Source: Halospina denitrificans
Lineage (GTDB): Bacteria; Pseudomonadota; Gammaproteobacteria; Pseudomonadales; Oleiphilaceae
Length of the DNA: 64,000 nt
Assembly (NCBI RefSeq): GCF_004364635.1
Contig: NZ_SOAX01000003.1
Span: 311,538 to 375,537 of the forward strand
Direction of reading: 5' to 3'
This document shows, in pieces, positions 1-11,800 of the stretch (positions within the stretch are counted from its first letter, which is position 1; every line of letters starts with the position of its first letter). Under the pieces are notes generated by a model, which saw only the letters and a program-made list of their open reading frames with translations, searched no databases and was not told where the DNA came from. The position numbers were made by a program, and so were the translations under genes.

Positions 1-1685
1 CCGCCGCTAGGCGTCGGCCAGGTGTCATTGTCACTGACGAAGTTGACTACATCCTGCTTCGAATAGTCCGTTTCCCCGAGCCGGTTAATGCTACGCAGCC
101 GTAGGTCATCGTCGTTATCGCTATTCGTCCCGGCCGCGTAAACCTCGCCGATCGCGCCGGCAACCAGGGTGTCCATGTCAAAGTCAGTGACCACATCCGT
201 CGCCCACTCGTTGACCGTTACCTTGCTGGTTGTATCGGAAGCGATGGCTGCATAATCCCGGCCAAACTGAAATTCTTCTGAAAAGCCAATTTCGAAGGTC
301 TCGTCCGAATCCAGTGGGTCCAGACCGCCCGCTGTCGCAGCATGGGTCTTGACCACAAATTCCGTCTCCTGCTCATCCGGTGCGAACTCAATCGTCAATG
401 ATTCACTACCCTTTTCCTCCTCAGGAGCATCGCTATCGTAGATGGTGGAGCACACATCCGAAGGGCTGGGCCAGCAAGCCTCTACATCGGCAAGAGGTTC
501 TTCGCCCTGATCATCCACCCACTCCACTGCGGCACGCACCACCTCGCCGGTGTTATTAGTTCCGTCCAGCTCGGCGGTCACGGACCGGAATTGATCACGG
601 CTCACTACAATCCGCTCTTCTTTGATGGAAACCGTGGGCGCATCATCCTCAATCTCTATGCTGGCCTCGGAATTGGCCCCTGAGCCATCAAGTGTTGCCA
701 AACCCTCGGTGACCTCCACCAACTCCAGGTCAAACCGTTCGGTGCTTTCTGCCAGGTTGTCATCGTGAACCCATACAGGGATGAAACAACTGGTCTTACC
801 GGGCTCGAACGTAAGCACACCGGTGCCGCGCTCGTCGTTTTCGTCAATAAAATCGATATAGTCCGGCGGTTCGGGAAAGGTTGTGCTGTAGCCGTAATGG
901 TCGGAGTTCCCGTTAAGCAGGAGATCCTCGCCAAAAATCGCCTTGGTGCGGTTACCTTCCTCATACTCACAGGCGTCACAACTATCATTCACCTCCTCCC
1001 TGGGCTTGTTCTCCGACACCCGGAACCGGACAGATACGGCCTCAACCGAGGGCTGATCCAGATCAACGCGAAGGAGCGCCGGGCGTGTGATGTAGGGGCG
1101 GGATGCTGACGAGAAGGAATCGCCATCACTGCTGCGAAGATTCTCATGGCGGACGTTGATCTCCCGGGACACACTCATGTCCGGAATCTCACAGACGGCT
1201 TCGTCATCCTTGTCCACATCCGGTGTGAATGCACGACCTTCGGTAATGGGCTCGCTATCAATCGTCAGGGCATTGTGCTCTACCTCAATCTCGAACTCCC
1301 GGTCCCCCAGCAGTGAGCCGTCATTGCTGGTAATCCGGATGGACTCGTTCAGCCCCAGGTCCGCTTCCCCGTTGTCTCCTCCACTGATGCCGGGCTGCCC
1401 CCTGAGCACGATGCCGGGGCGCGCTTTGTTGGTGGTCTTTTCCAGCGAGAGCCACGAGGGATTGTTGGACAGCGAATAGTTGAGAAGTGCATCGCCGCCG
1501 GCTGCGCCGAAATTGTAGGAGTAATCCACGCCCAGGTAGGCGGTATCAGGCGGCACACCAAGGATGGTGGGATCCTCGGGCGACTTGCTGGTATCACCGC
1601 AACCTGTGGACAGCAGTATCAACACCGCAAGGATCAGCCCACGACGCGCTCCGGGGCTGGACAGGATGGCTTTAGGCAGACTCAC
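1..1685 (-). CDS. Secreted lipoprotein with Ig-like and Calx-beta-like domains (3' end beyond the window)
   Basis: An open frame without stops runs from a GTG at 1685 to the window edge, giving about 561 residues of an incomplete protein. A GGGAGAG ribosome binding site lies about 8 nt upstream. The N-terminus is a lipoprotein signal: positively charged start, hydrophobic stretch and lipobox LSTGC with the acylated Cys at residue 29. Residues 40-135 resemble a putative Ig-like (He_PIG) domain, with an LSNNPSWLSLE core. Residues about 190-347 and 350-492 each end in Calx-beta-like strands such as PVWVHDDNLAESTERFDLEL, rich in Asp and Glu. From about residue 495 the sequence (DTLVAGAIGEVYAAGTNSD) resembles the first blade of an SBBP-type beta-propeller. 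I infer a surface-exposed, calcium-binding adhesin-like or matrix lipoprotein. It lies 158 bp downstream of ligA on the same strand. Specific function unknown. Confidence 0.8.
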   Translation of the reverse strand, partial: MSLPKAILSSPGARRGLILAVLILLSTGCGDTSKSPEDPTILGVPPDTAYLGVDYSYNFGAAGGDALLNYSLSNNPSWLSLEKTTNKARPGIVLRGQPGISGGDNGEADLGLNESIRITSNDGSLLGDREFEIEVEHNALTIDSEPITEGRAFTPDVDKDDEAVCEIPDMSVSREINVRHENLRSSDGDSFSSASRPYITRPALLRVDLDQPSVEAVSVRFRVSENKPREEVNDSCDACEYEEGNRTKAIFGEDLLLNGNSDHYGYSTTFPEPPDYIDFIDENDERGTGVLTFEPGKTSCFIPVWVHDDNLAESTERFDLELVEVTEGLATLDGSGANSEASIEIEDDAPTVSIKEERIVVSRDQFRSVTAELDGTNNTGEVVRAAVEWVDDQGEEPLADVEACWPSPSDVCSTIYDSDAPEEEKGSESLTIEFAPDEQETEFVVKTHAATAGGLDPLDSDETFEIGFSEEFQFGRDYAAIASDTTSKVTVNEWATDVVTDFDMDTLVAGAIGEVYAAGTNSDNDDDLRLRSINRLGETDYSKQDVVNFVSDNDTWPTPSG

Positions 1686-1843
1686 GGATAACACTCTCCC
1701 GGGCCGGGTTCCTTTCCCGGTCCTCTGTGTTGTTGGGCTCAATACAGAGACTTAGGAACGATCATCATGGTAGGCGATTGGCGAGCTGTTCGATCTGCAC
1801 TGGTTCTCAGATTGGGGGCCGGAGTGCCCATTTTGTGACACAG

Positions 1844-4965
<3,122 letters not shown>

Positions 4966-5080
4966 AGTCCTGTTCTGTCCTCATGGGTTGAGATAGGCGC
5001 ATCCCGGTGCGCCGGCCCGTATTCTTTACTTTATGCAATGACCCGGAACAAGACAATGGCCGCGGATTGCGGCTCGTTCA

Positions 5081-8000
5081 TCAGGCGCCCGCAAGGAGGG
5101 CCGCTTCGTCCACATCCACGGACACCAGCCTGGAAACCCCGGGTTCGTGCATGGTAACCCCCATAAGCTGGTCGGAGAGCTCCATCGAGATCTTGTTATG
5201 GGTAATATAGATGAACTGAACCTGTTCGCTCATCTCCTTGACCATACGGGCATAGCGGCCAACGTTGGCGTCATCGAGAGGCGCATCCACTTCGTCGAGC
5301 ATGCAGAACGGCGCCGGGTTGAGCTGGAAAATGGAGAATACCAGTGCAATGGCTGTCAGCGCCTTTTCACCGCCTGACAGCAGGTGAATGGTCGTGTTCT
5401 TTTTGCCCGGGGGACGGGCCATGATCGCAACGCCGGTTTCAAGCAGATCCTCGCCGGTCATCTCCAGGTGTGCGCTGCCACCACCGAACACTTTCGGGAA
5501 CAGGGCCTGGAGTTTCTGGTTGATCGAGTCAAAGGTCTCGCGGAAACGGTGCCGTGTTTCGCGGTCGATGCGCTTCATCGCCGATTCCAGCGCCTGAAGC
5601 GCTTCCTGCAGGTCCTGATCCTGCTCATCCAGGTAGGTCTTGCGTTCACTCTGGACCCGGTATTCGTCAATCGCCGCCAGGTTGATCGCACCCAGTCGCT
5701 GTACGCGGTTCCCGATGGAGGTCAGCGCTTTCTCCCAGTCTTCCTCTGTGGCGTCCTCAGGAAGAGTATCACGGACGCTGTCCAGCGACACCTCAAGCTC
5801 ATCGAGCTGTTCCAGGTACTGCTTGCCCCGCAATTCAAGAGCCTGGGCATCCATGCGTAACTGCTCCAGGCGCTCCCGGGCTTCCTGGACCTGTTGCTCT
5901 GTCCGGCTGCGACTTTCTTCACGCTCGCGCACCTGCTGGTCGATCTGTTCCAGGGCGTCCCTGGCTTCGCCAAGCTTCTCCTCTTCCTGGACCCGCCGGT
6001 CAAGGAGCCCCTCGAGCTCCAACTCCAGGTCCTGGATCGGTGCCTCCGCGTTCTCCCGGGACTCCTTGAGCACCTCGACACGCTCATCAAGGCGCTCACG
6101 CTGCACCCGCATCCGCTCAAGGGTCTGCTCCAGCCCCTCCCGCTGGTTCTTCAAAGTCTGGACCTGCAACTGCAGCTGGTGCTGATGATCACGGGCATGG
6201 CGGGCCTGCTGACGCCAGTCGTCGAGTTGCTCACGCAGCTGGTCCCGCTCCCCGAGCAGGGTTTCCTTCTGGTCGGCGTTGTCATTCATCCGGTCCATGG
6301 CTTCCTGCCAGCGCGCCCGGGCTGACTCCAGGGTCTCCCGCTCATCCCCCTCCTGGGATTCCAACTCAGCGAGATCCTCGCGAATACGGCTCGCCCGCTC
6401 CCTGACCTGCTCCATTCGGGCCCGCAGGGCACCCAGCCGGGACTCCGCGGCACTGAAGGCATCACGTGCATCGCTGAGCTCGGTGCGCGCCTCCGCCAGG
6501 CGTGTTTCGGATTCGTCGCGCGCTTCGCGGAGCCCATGCAGTTCGTCGTCAATACGGCTGACGGCTTCCTGGAGAGATCCGGATTCCGATTCGAGGGCTT
6601 CAATCCGCTTCTGGCGCTCGATCATGCCGGTATCGTCATGATGTTCCGCGGGAAGCCTTACCCAATGCCGACCAACCCAGGCGCCTTCCGGCGTTACCAG
6701 TGATTGATGATCGGCCAGCTGCTCACGCCGCGCCATGGCCTCTTCAAGCGTTGCCGCCTCATAGACGGTCGCCAGCACCGACGCAGCGCCACCGGCGTGA
6801 CGGACCCGCCGCGCGAGGCTGCCAGCATCGCCGGTGACCTCAGCACGGGAATCCACCAGGGCGATACCAGCGGGTGCGCCGTCAAGACGGTCCGGACCAT
6901 AGTCGCCAGGGGCGAGCGTCAGCCCCTGGGCAAAGGGCCCGAGCACGGCTTCAACGGCCTTCTCCCAGCCGGCATCCACGTCCATGGCCTGCACAACGCG
7001 GGGCCGATCTTCCCAGCCTGCCTGGCGGATCCACTCCCGGATACGCTCGTCACTGTCACCCATCTGGTCTTCAAGCAATGCCCGTTCCGAGGCCAGGCGA
7101 CCGTTGATTTCCTGCAACTTCGCCCGGTTGGCATTGAGCTCAGGCTCCAGGCTCTCGATCCGGGCCCGCTGTTCCTCGAGCTGCTCCGTGAGCGATTCGA
7201 CATTCTCGCGGGCGGTTTCACAGCGCATGCCCTGCTCTTCCCGCTCCGCTGCCAGGGCCTCTTCTTCGCCGGCATCCTCCTGTTCATCAAGGCCGGCACG
7301 CTCTTCCTCCAGCTTACGCCGCCGTTCCTGGAGCTTCGTGAGGGCGTCTTCACTCGCCTTGATCCGCGACTGCTCCACCTCGGCCTGCTGCCGGTCATCG
7401 GCGGAACGCTGGCTGAAATCCTCCCAGCGCTGCTGCCAGTCGCCCATCCGGGTTTCCGCTTCCGCCAGCCGTTCACTGCTCTCGGAAGCTTTCTCTTCCG
7501 CTTCTTCCAGCTGGGGCTCCAGCTCGGCCAGCTCCCCGCTGACCCGCTCGAGCTTCTCCTCGTCCTGCTCCAACTCGCGGACAATCTCGCGCCGGTTCTC
7601 GTGGGCCTGCTCCAGATCATTGGCGGTCTGGCGGGCGTTCTGGCGCTGGTTATCCAGATTCTGTTCAACCCTGGCAATCTCCGCACCCGCCTCGTAGTAG
7701 CGACCCTGGGCACGGTTGAAGCGCTCGCTGCGGTCACTGTGATCCTGGCGAAGGGTTTCAAGCGCTGTCTCAAGGGAGGTGCGTTCACTCAAGGCCTTTT
7801 CCAGAGCGGTTTCCGCCTCGCTGATGGCACTCCGGTGCGACTGCAGCGAGCCGTCGATGCTGAGCCATCGCAGTACTGCAAGCTCCGCCTGTTTCTGCCG
7901 CTCTTCCTGCTTCAAGGCCTTGTATTTCTCAGCCGACTCTGCCTGCTTTTCCAGGTGTTGAAGCTGGCGATCAAGCTCATCACGCAGGTCGGTGAGACGA

Positions 8001-8575
8001 TCGATATTCTCAAGGGTTCGCCGCATCCGGTTTTCGGTTTCCCGGCGCCGTTCCTTGTAGCGTGAAATACCCGCCGCTTCTTCAATGTAGTGGCGCAGTT
8101 CCTCGGGCTTGGCCTCGATCAGCCGGGAAATCATGCCCTGCTCGATGATGGCGTAACTGCGCGGGCCGAGCCCTGTCCCAAGGAACAGATCGGTAATATC
8201 CCGGCGCCGGCACTTGGCCCCGTTCATGAAATAGTCGGACTGGCCTTCACGGGTCACGCGGCGCTTGACCGAGATCTCCGTGAACCGGCCGTACTCGCCG
8301 GGCGCAGTGCCGTCACTGTTGTCAAAAACCAGTTCGATGGACGCCTGCCCGACCGGCTTGCGGCTGGTCGAGCCATTGAAGATCACATCGCTCATGGCTT
8401 CGCCGCGCAGGTACTTGGCGGAGCTTTCACCCATCACCCAGCGCACGGCGTCGATCACGTTCGACTTGCCGCAGCCATTGGGACCGACAACAGCGGTCAT
8501 ATTGGAGGGGAACGGGACCGTGGTGGGTTCCACAAAGGACTTGAAACCGGCGAGCTTGATGGATTTCAGCCGCAT
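5081..8575 (-). CDS. smc: Chromosome partition protein Smc
   Basis: ATPase subunit of the Smc-ScpAB condensin, which organises and segregates the chromosome. I choose the start at 8575 because MRLKSIKLAGFKSF is the canonical Smc N-terminus. A longer open frame to 8734 would add 53 non-homologous residues inside the gntR gene. The product is 1164 residues. Walker A (GPNGCGKS) is at residues 31-38. Two long coiled coils flank a central hinge around residues 520-650. The C-terminal head has the signature LLSGGEKALTA and the Walker B segment CMLDEVDAPLDDANV. It begins 16 bp after the gntR stop. Its partners scpA and scpB lie only about 2 kb upstream in a separate unit. Confidence 0.97.
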   Translation of the reverse strand: MRLKSIKLAGFKSFVEPTTVPFPSNMTAVVGPNGCGKSNVIDAVRWVMGESSAKYLRGEAMSDVIFNGSTSRKPVGQASIELVFDNSDGTAPGEYGRFTEISVKRRVTREGQSDYFMNGAKCRRRDITDLFLGTGLGPRSYAIIEQGMISRLIEAKPEELRHYIEEAAGISRYKERRRETENRMRRTLENIDRLTDLRDELDRQLQHLEKQAESAEKYKALKQEERQKQAELAVLRWLSIDGSLQSHRSAISEAETALEKALSERTSLETALETLRQDHSDRSERFNRAQGRYYEAGAEIARVEQNLDNQRQNARQTANDLEQAHENRREIVRELEQDEEKLERVSGELAELEPQLEEAEEKASESSERLAEAETRMGDWQQRWEDFSQRSADDRQQAEVEQSRIKASEDALTKLQERRRKLEEERAGLDEQEDAGEEEALAAEREEQGMRCETARENVESLTEQLEEQRARIESLEPELNANRAKLQEINGRLASERALLEDQMGDSDERIREWIRQAGWEDRPRVVQAMDVDAGWEKAVEAVLGPFAQGLTLAPGDYGPDRLDGAPAGIALVDSRAEVTGDAGSLARRVRHAGGAASVLATVYEAATLEEAMARREQLADHQSLVTPEGAWVGRHWVRLPAEHHDDTGMIERQKRIEALESESGSLQEAVSRIDDELHGLREARDESETRLAEARTELSDARDAFSAAESRLGALRARMEQVRERASRIREDLAELESQEGDERETLESARARWQEAMDRMNDNADQKETLLGERDQLREQLDDWRQQARHARDHQHQLQLQVQTLKNQREGLEQTLERMRVQRERLDERVEVLKESRENAEAPIQDLELELEGLLDRRVQEEEKLGEARDALEQIDQQVREREESRSRTEQQVQEARERLEQLRMDAQALELRGKQYLEQLDELEVSLDSVRDTLPEDATEEDWEKALTSIGNRVQRLGAINLAAIDEYRVQSERKTYLDEQDQDLQEALQALESAMKRIDRETRHRFRETFDSINQKLQALFPKVFGGGSAHLEMTGEDLLETGVAIMARPPGKKNTTIHLLSGGEKALTAIALVFSIFQLNPAPFCMLDEVDAPLDDANVGRYARMVKEMSEQVQFIYITHNKISMELSDQLMGVTMHEPGVSRLVSVDVDEAALLAGA

Positions 8576-8591
8576 GAGAGGGGCAACACCA

Positions 8592-9281
8592 TCAGTTTGC
8601 CGTTTCGAGTGACAGGGACTCGTCTTTCTCGAGGGCATCCAGTGCCACACGGCGCTGATGCTCCCCGAAGTCCCGTATTGCCGCCGTAACCCCCTGCCGG
8701 TCATCGGCCCCCACCCGGTCACCAATCCGGGCAAAGAACTCGTCCGTTACCAGCGTTTCCTCGCGGCTGCGCTCGAGCACCAGATAATAGGTGCGACTGA
8801 TCGCTGGACGGAAGTTTTCCAGGGTTTCCTCAAGGTAGGGGTTATTCACGATGGGGTAGCACTTGCGCATGATGCCCATACCGCCTTCGATAACCTCCTC
8901 GATCGAGGCGTCGGCGGCGGTAATCCGGCGGCGCAGGTCCCGGACGGCCTGGAGCAGGGGCTCAAGATCGGAATTACCCCGCTGCTCCATGAACTTGTCC
9001 GCAAGCATCAGCAGGAGCTGGATATAGATATCGTAAAGGTTGTTGACCAGATCAGGCGTGAGGGCGGACACCACGGCCCCCTTTCGGGGGAAAATCTGAA
9101 TCAGGTGACGCCGCTCAAGGATAAGCAGGGCCTCGCGGACGGAACCACGACTCACATCAAGATCGCCGGCAACCTTCAACTCCTGAATACGCTCTCCCGG
9201 ACGCATTGTGCCCGTAATGATCTGCTGCCCGAGGTGTTGGGCGATCTGTTCAGAGAGACTTTCCGGCGCCTGGAATCGCAT
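8592..9281 (-). CDS. GntR-family transcriptional regulator (FCD subfamily)
   Basis: A 229-residue DNA-binding regulator. Residues 6-75 form the winged helix with the GntR signature (IITGTMRPGERIQELKVAGDLDVSRGSVREAL), where RGSVREAL is the recognition helix. Residues about 90-215 form an all-helical FCD-type ligand domain. The ligand cannot be read from sequence; FCD regulators usually bind small organic acids or fatty acyl derivatives. It is the first gene of the likely gntR-smc-zipA-ligA unit, with smc 16 bp downstream, and a regulator in this position is also found in Pseudomonas. An extended -10 promoter and two CGGTAT elements upstream suggest autoregulation, which would tie smc expression to its ligand. 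Confidence 0.88.
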   Translation of the reverse strand: MRFQAPESLSEQIAQHLGQQIITGTMRPGERIQELKVAGDLDVSRGSVREALLILERRHLIQIFPRKGAVVSALTPDLVNNLYDIYIQLLLMLADKFMEQRGNSDLEPLLQAVRDLRRRITAADASIEEVIEGGMGIMRKCYPIVNNPYLEETLENFRPAISRTYYLVLERSREETLVTDEFFARIGDRVGADDRQGVTAAIRDFGEHQRRVALDALEKDESLSLETAN

Positions 9282-9316
9282 AGTGTGCTACTCGTTCCCT
9301 TCTTCGAAGCCGTGGC

Positions 9317-9376
9317 ATTCTAGCATACCGATTGGCTGTTTTGACACGACACAGCCCCACAATCCAGGTATACCGG
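9317..9376 (-). promoter_or_regulatory. Candidate gntR-smc promoter and operator pair
   Basis: On the minus strand TGC-TAGAAT (the -10 hexamer complements 9317-9322) is an extended -10 element, with only a weak -35 (GTCAAA). A CGGTATGC element at 9323-9330 touches the -10. A similar CCGGTATACC, palindromic at its core, sits at 9367-9376. GntR/FCD proteins often bind short palindromes centred on GTATAC or similar, so these could be autoregulatory sites. This is inference from sequence only. Confidence 0.4.
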
Positions 9377-9448
9377 CCCGGAACCGTGTTCATCTGATGT
9401 GAACGGGCTGATGCTACACACTGGAGCGAGGCATGGGTAAAGCATTGA

Positions 9449-10327
9449 TCACCGACGGGAACGTCCGCCGCGCCCGGGGCGCCCTTTTTCAGCCGGTTTG
9501 GCCGGCCGTTTCTTGCGTTGCAGACGCTTCAGGCTGTGCTTCTCAGTGGGCGTGGGGGGCTGCACCGGAACGGATTCAAGCCCCACGGCCTCACTCAGGG
9601 TGTCCACATCCTTCTGACCGAGTTCCTCCCAGCGCCCGACGCTGAGCCGGCTTGGCAGAAAAACGGGACCGTGGCGAACGCGTTTCAGGCGTGAAACCTG
9701 GACCCCCTGGGATTCCCAGAGGCGCCTGACCTCGCGATTACGACCTTCCATGATGGCCACGTAATACCAGTGGTTATGGCCACTGCCTCCCCAGTAGACG
9801 ACATCGCTGAAACGGGCCATGCCATCATCGAGCTCCACGCCCTCGCGCAGGCGCTCGATCATGGCGTCGTCCACCTCCCCGAAAATGCGCACCGCGTATT
9901 CCCGGTCCACCTGCCAGGAGGGGTGCATCAGCCGGTTCGCCAATTCGCCGTCCGTGGTGAACAGCAGCAGGCCGCTGGTCGTTATATCCAGCCGTCCGAC
10001 CGCAATCCAGCGCTGCCCCGTCAGCGCCGGCAGGCGCTCAAAGACGGTGGGCCGGCCTTCCGGATCATGCCGGGTGGTGATCTCGCCCTCGGGTTTGTTG
10101 TACACAATGACCCGACGGGAGGGCGTCTCCACGGAACTCAGGTCAACGGTGCGGCCATCAACCTCGACTTTGTCTGCGGCGGAAACGCGGACGCCAAGTT
10201 CAGCGGGCTCGCCGTTGACGTTGACACGCCCTTCGGAAATCAGCGATTCCACGCCCCGACGCGAACCAACGCCCGCCCTTGCCAGCAGCTTCTGAAGGCG
10301 TTCTTTTCCGGATGATGTTTCACTCAT
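9449..10327 (-). CDS. rluB: 23S rRNA pseudouridine(2605) synthase RluB
   Basis: Isomerises a uridine in helix 93 of 23S rRNA to pseudouridine. The 292-residue protein has an N-terminal S4 RNA-binding domain (residues 9-60, [19 protein letters not shown]). The RsuA/RluB catalytic domain follows, with motif [26 protein letters not shown] and catalytic Asp at about residue 114. The Arg/Lys/Gly-rich tail ([20 protein letters not shown]) is typical of RluB rather than RsuA or RluE. The start overlaps the scpB stop by 4 nt, and the trpS-scpA-scpB-rluB order is conserved in gammaproteobacteria. Confidence 0.93.
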   Translation of the reverse strand: MSETSSGKERLQKLLARAGVGSRRGVESLISEGRVNVNGEPAELGVRVSAADKVEVDGRTVDLSSVETPSRRVIVYNKPEGEITTRHDPEGRPTVFERLPALTGQRWIAVGRLDITTSGLLLFTTDGELANRLMHPSWQVDREYAVRIFGEVDDAMIERLREGVELDDGMARFSDVVYWGGSGHNHWYYVAIMEGRNREVRRLWESQGVQVSRLKRVRHGPVFLPSRLSVGRWEELGQKDVDTLSEAVGLESVPVQPPTPTEKHSLKRLQRKKRPAKPAEKGRPGRGGRSRR

Positions 10328-10956
10328 TCATTGGTCTCCGGGGTCTGATCCCCTGCCTGTGTCTGTTCATCCAGTGCCAGTTCTTCCTGCAGCCGGTCTT
10401 CCACTTCACGGCTGATCGTGTCCAGGTCCCGCACGTCGGAAAGCGGCGGCAACTCATCCAGTGACTGAAGATTGAAATAATCCAGAAAGCTGCGGGTTGT
10501 TGCATACATCGCCGGTCGCCCGGGAACGTCCCGGTGACCGACAACCCGGATCCACTCCCGATCCAGAAGCGTGCGGATGATCCCGGTACTGACGGTGACG
10601 CCGCGGACCTCCTCGATGTCGCCCCGTGTGATCGGCTGACGATAGGCAATCAGGGCCAGGGTTTCAAGCAGCGCCCTCGAATAGCGCTGTGGCTTTTCTT
10701 CCCAGAGTCGTCCCACCCAGGGTGACAGCTCTTCGCGCACCTGGAAACGAAAGCCGGACGCCACCCGTTTGAGCTCGAACCCCCGCCCCTCGCAACCGGC
10801 CTCGATGCGCGACAGGACGTGTTCAATCACCGTGCTTGTCGGGCGCTCATCCTCACCAAAAACCGCCATCAGCTTTTCCACCGACAGCGGCTTGTCAGCG
10901 GCAAGAAGCGCCCCCTCGACAATCTTCTGGACCTGATCGATGCTGTCTTCATTCAT
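10324..10956 (-). CDS. scpB: Segregation and condensation protein B (ScpB)
   Basis: Small dimeric winged-helix (kite) subunit that binds ScpA in the Smc-ScpAB condensin. The 210-residue protein shows two winged-helix domains. The family-typical segment [29 protein letters not shown] sits in the middle, and [20 protein letters not shown] follows. The acidic C-terminal tail after about residue 180 is expected to be disordered. It starts 28 bp after the scpA stop and overlaps rluB by 4 nt, indicating cotranscription and probable translational coupling. Confidence 0.95.
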   Translation of the reverse strand: MNEDSIDQVQKIVEGALLAADKPLSVEKLMAVFGEDERPTSTVIEHVLSRIEAGCEGRGFELKRVASGFRFQVREELSPWVGRLWEEKPQRYSRALLETLALIAYRQPITRGDIEEVRGVTVSTGIIRTLLDREWIRVVGHRDVPGRPAMYATTRSFLDYFNLQSLDELPPLSDVRDLDTISREVEDRLQEELALDEQTQAGDQTPETNE

Positions 10957-10984
10957 GATTCACATCCATCTGCACACGTCATGT

Positions 10985-11800
10985 TCATTCACTTCCCCGC
11001 GCCCGGAGATGCAGCGGCGCAAGAGGCTCGCTCTGGACCACTTCCACAAGCTGCTCACGAATGAGCTCCAGCATCGCGATGAAGGTGACAACCACGCCCA
11101 GGCGCCCTTCAGACGGGTCGAAAAGCGTCTCGAAACGGCAGAACTGATCGCCGGAGAGCCCATCAAGGATTGAGGACATGCGCTCGCGCGTGGACAGCTG
11201 CTCGCGTTCAACATGATGGTGCTCGTAGAGATCCGCACGCACCAGAACCTCGCGCAGGGCCAGCAGCATCTCCCTCAGGCTGACATCCGGGTGCACTTTG
11301 CGCTCCGGCAACTCTGGCGGCTCCGCCGTGGCCACATGGAAATCCCGCTCCTGGCGCGGCATGGTGTCGATTTCCTCCGCCGCCACCTTATAGCGCTCAT
11401 ACTCCTGGAGACGGCGAATCAGTTCGGCCCTGGGGTCCGTCTCCTCTTCCTCGCTGTCGGTCTGGCGGGGCAGCAGCATCCTTGATTTGATCTCCGCCAG
11501 GGTTGCCGCCATCACCAGGTACTCGGCCGCCAGCTCAAAGCGCATGGCCTCCATCAGTGTGATGTACTCGATGTACTGATCCGTGATGGCACTGACATCG
11601 ACATCCAGAATGTCCATGTTGTGCCGGCGGATCAGGTACAGGAGCAGATCCAGCGGCCCCTCAAAAGTATCCAGGAATACTTCCAGGGCATCCGGGGGGA
11701 TGTACAGATCCTGGGGAAGGTCATGCACCGGCTCACCGGCGACCAGCGCCAGTGCCGCCTGTTGACCTTCTCCTGGTACGGCCTCCCCGGTTGTTGTCAT
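10985..11800 (-). CDS. scpA: Segregation and condensation protein A (ScpA kleisin)
   Basis: Kleisin subunit that bridges the Smc heads and recruits ScpB. The 271-residue sequence has the N-terminal Smc-neck-binding region with the signature FEGPLDLLLYLIRRHNMDILDVDVSAITDQYIEYI. It also has MRFELAAEYLVMAATLAEIKSRMLLP, an acidic middle, and a C-terminal winged helix that should bind the Smc head cap. Its ATG overlaps the trpS stop (ATGA, 4 nt). Read with smc at 5.1-8.6 kb, this window encodes a complete bacterial condensin. Confidence 0.95.
   Translation of the reverse strand: MTTTGEAVPGEGQQAALALVAGEPVHDLPQDLYIPPDALEVFLDTFEGPLDLLLYLIRRHNMDILDVDVSAITDQYIEYITLMEAMRFELAAEYLVMAATLAEIKSRMLLPRQTDSEEEETDPRAELIRRLQEYERYKVAAEEIDTMPRQERDFHVATAEPPELPERKVHPDVSLREMLLALREVLVRADLYEHHHVEREQLSTRERMSSILDGLSGDQFCRFETLFDPSEGRLGVVVTFIAMLELIREQLVEVVQSEPLAPLHLRARGSE

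Noticed and set aside
1686-1843. Terminator between ligA and the lipoprotein gene
   Set aside because: Only short stems (CCGGG/CCCGG and CTCTGT/ACAGAG) without a T run were found, so readthrough from ligA cannot be excluded.
8576-8734. N-terminal extension of Smc
   Set aside because: The extra 53 residues overlap gntR, lack homology, and the canonical MRLKSIKLAGFKSF start lies at 8575.
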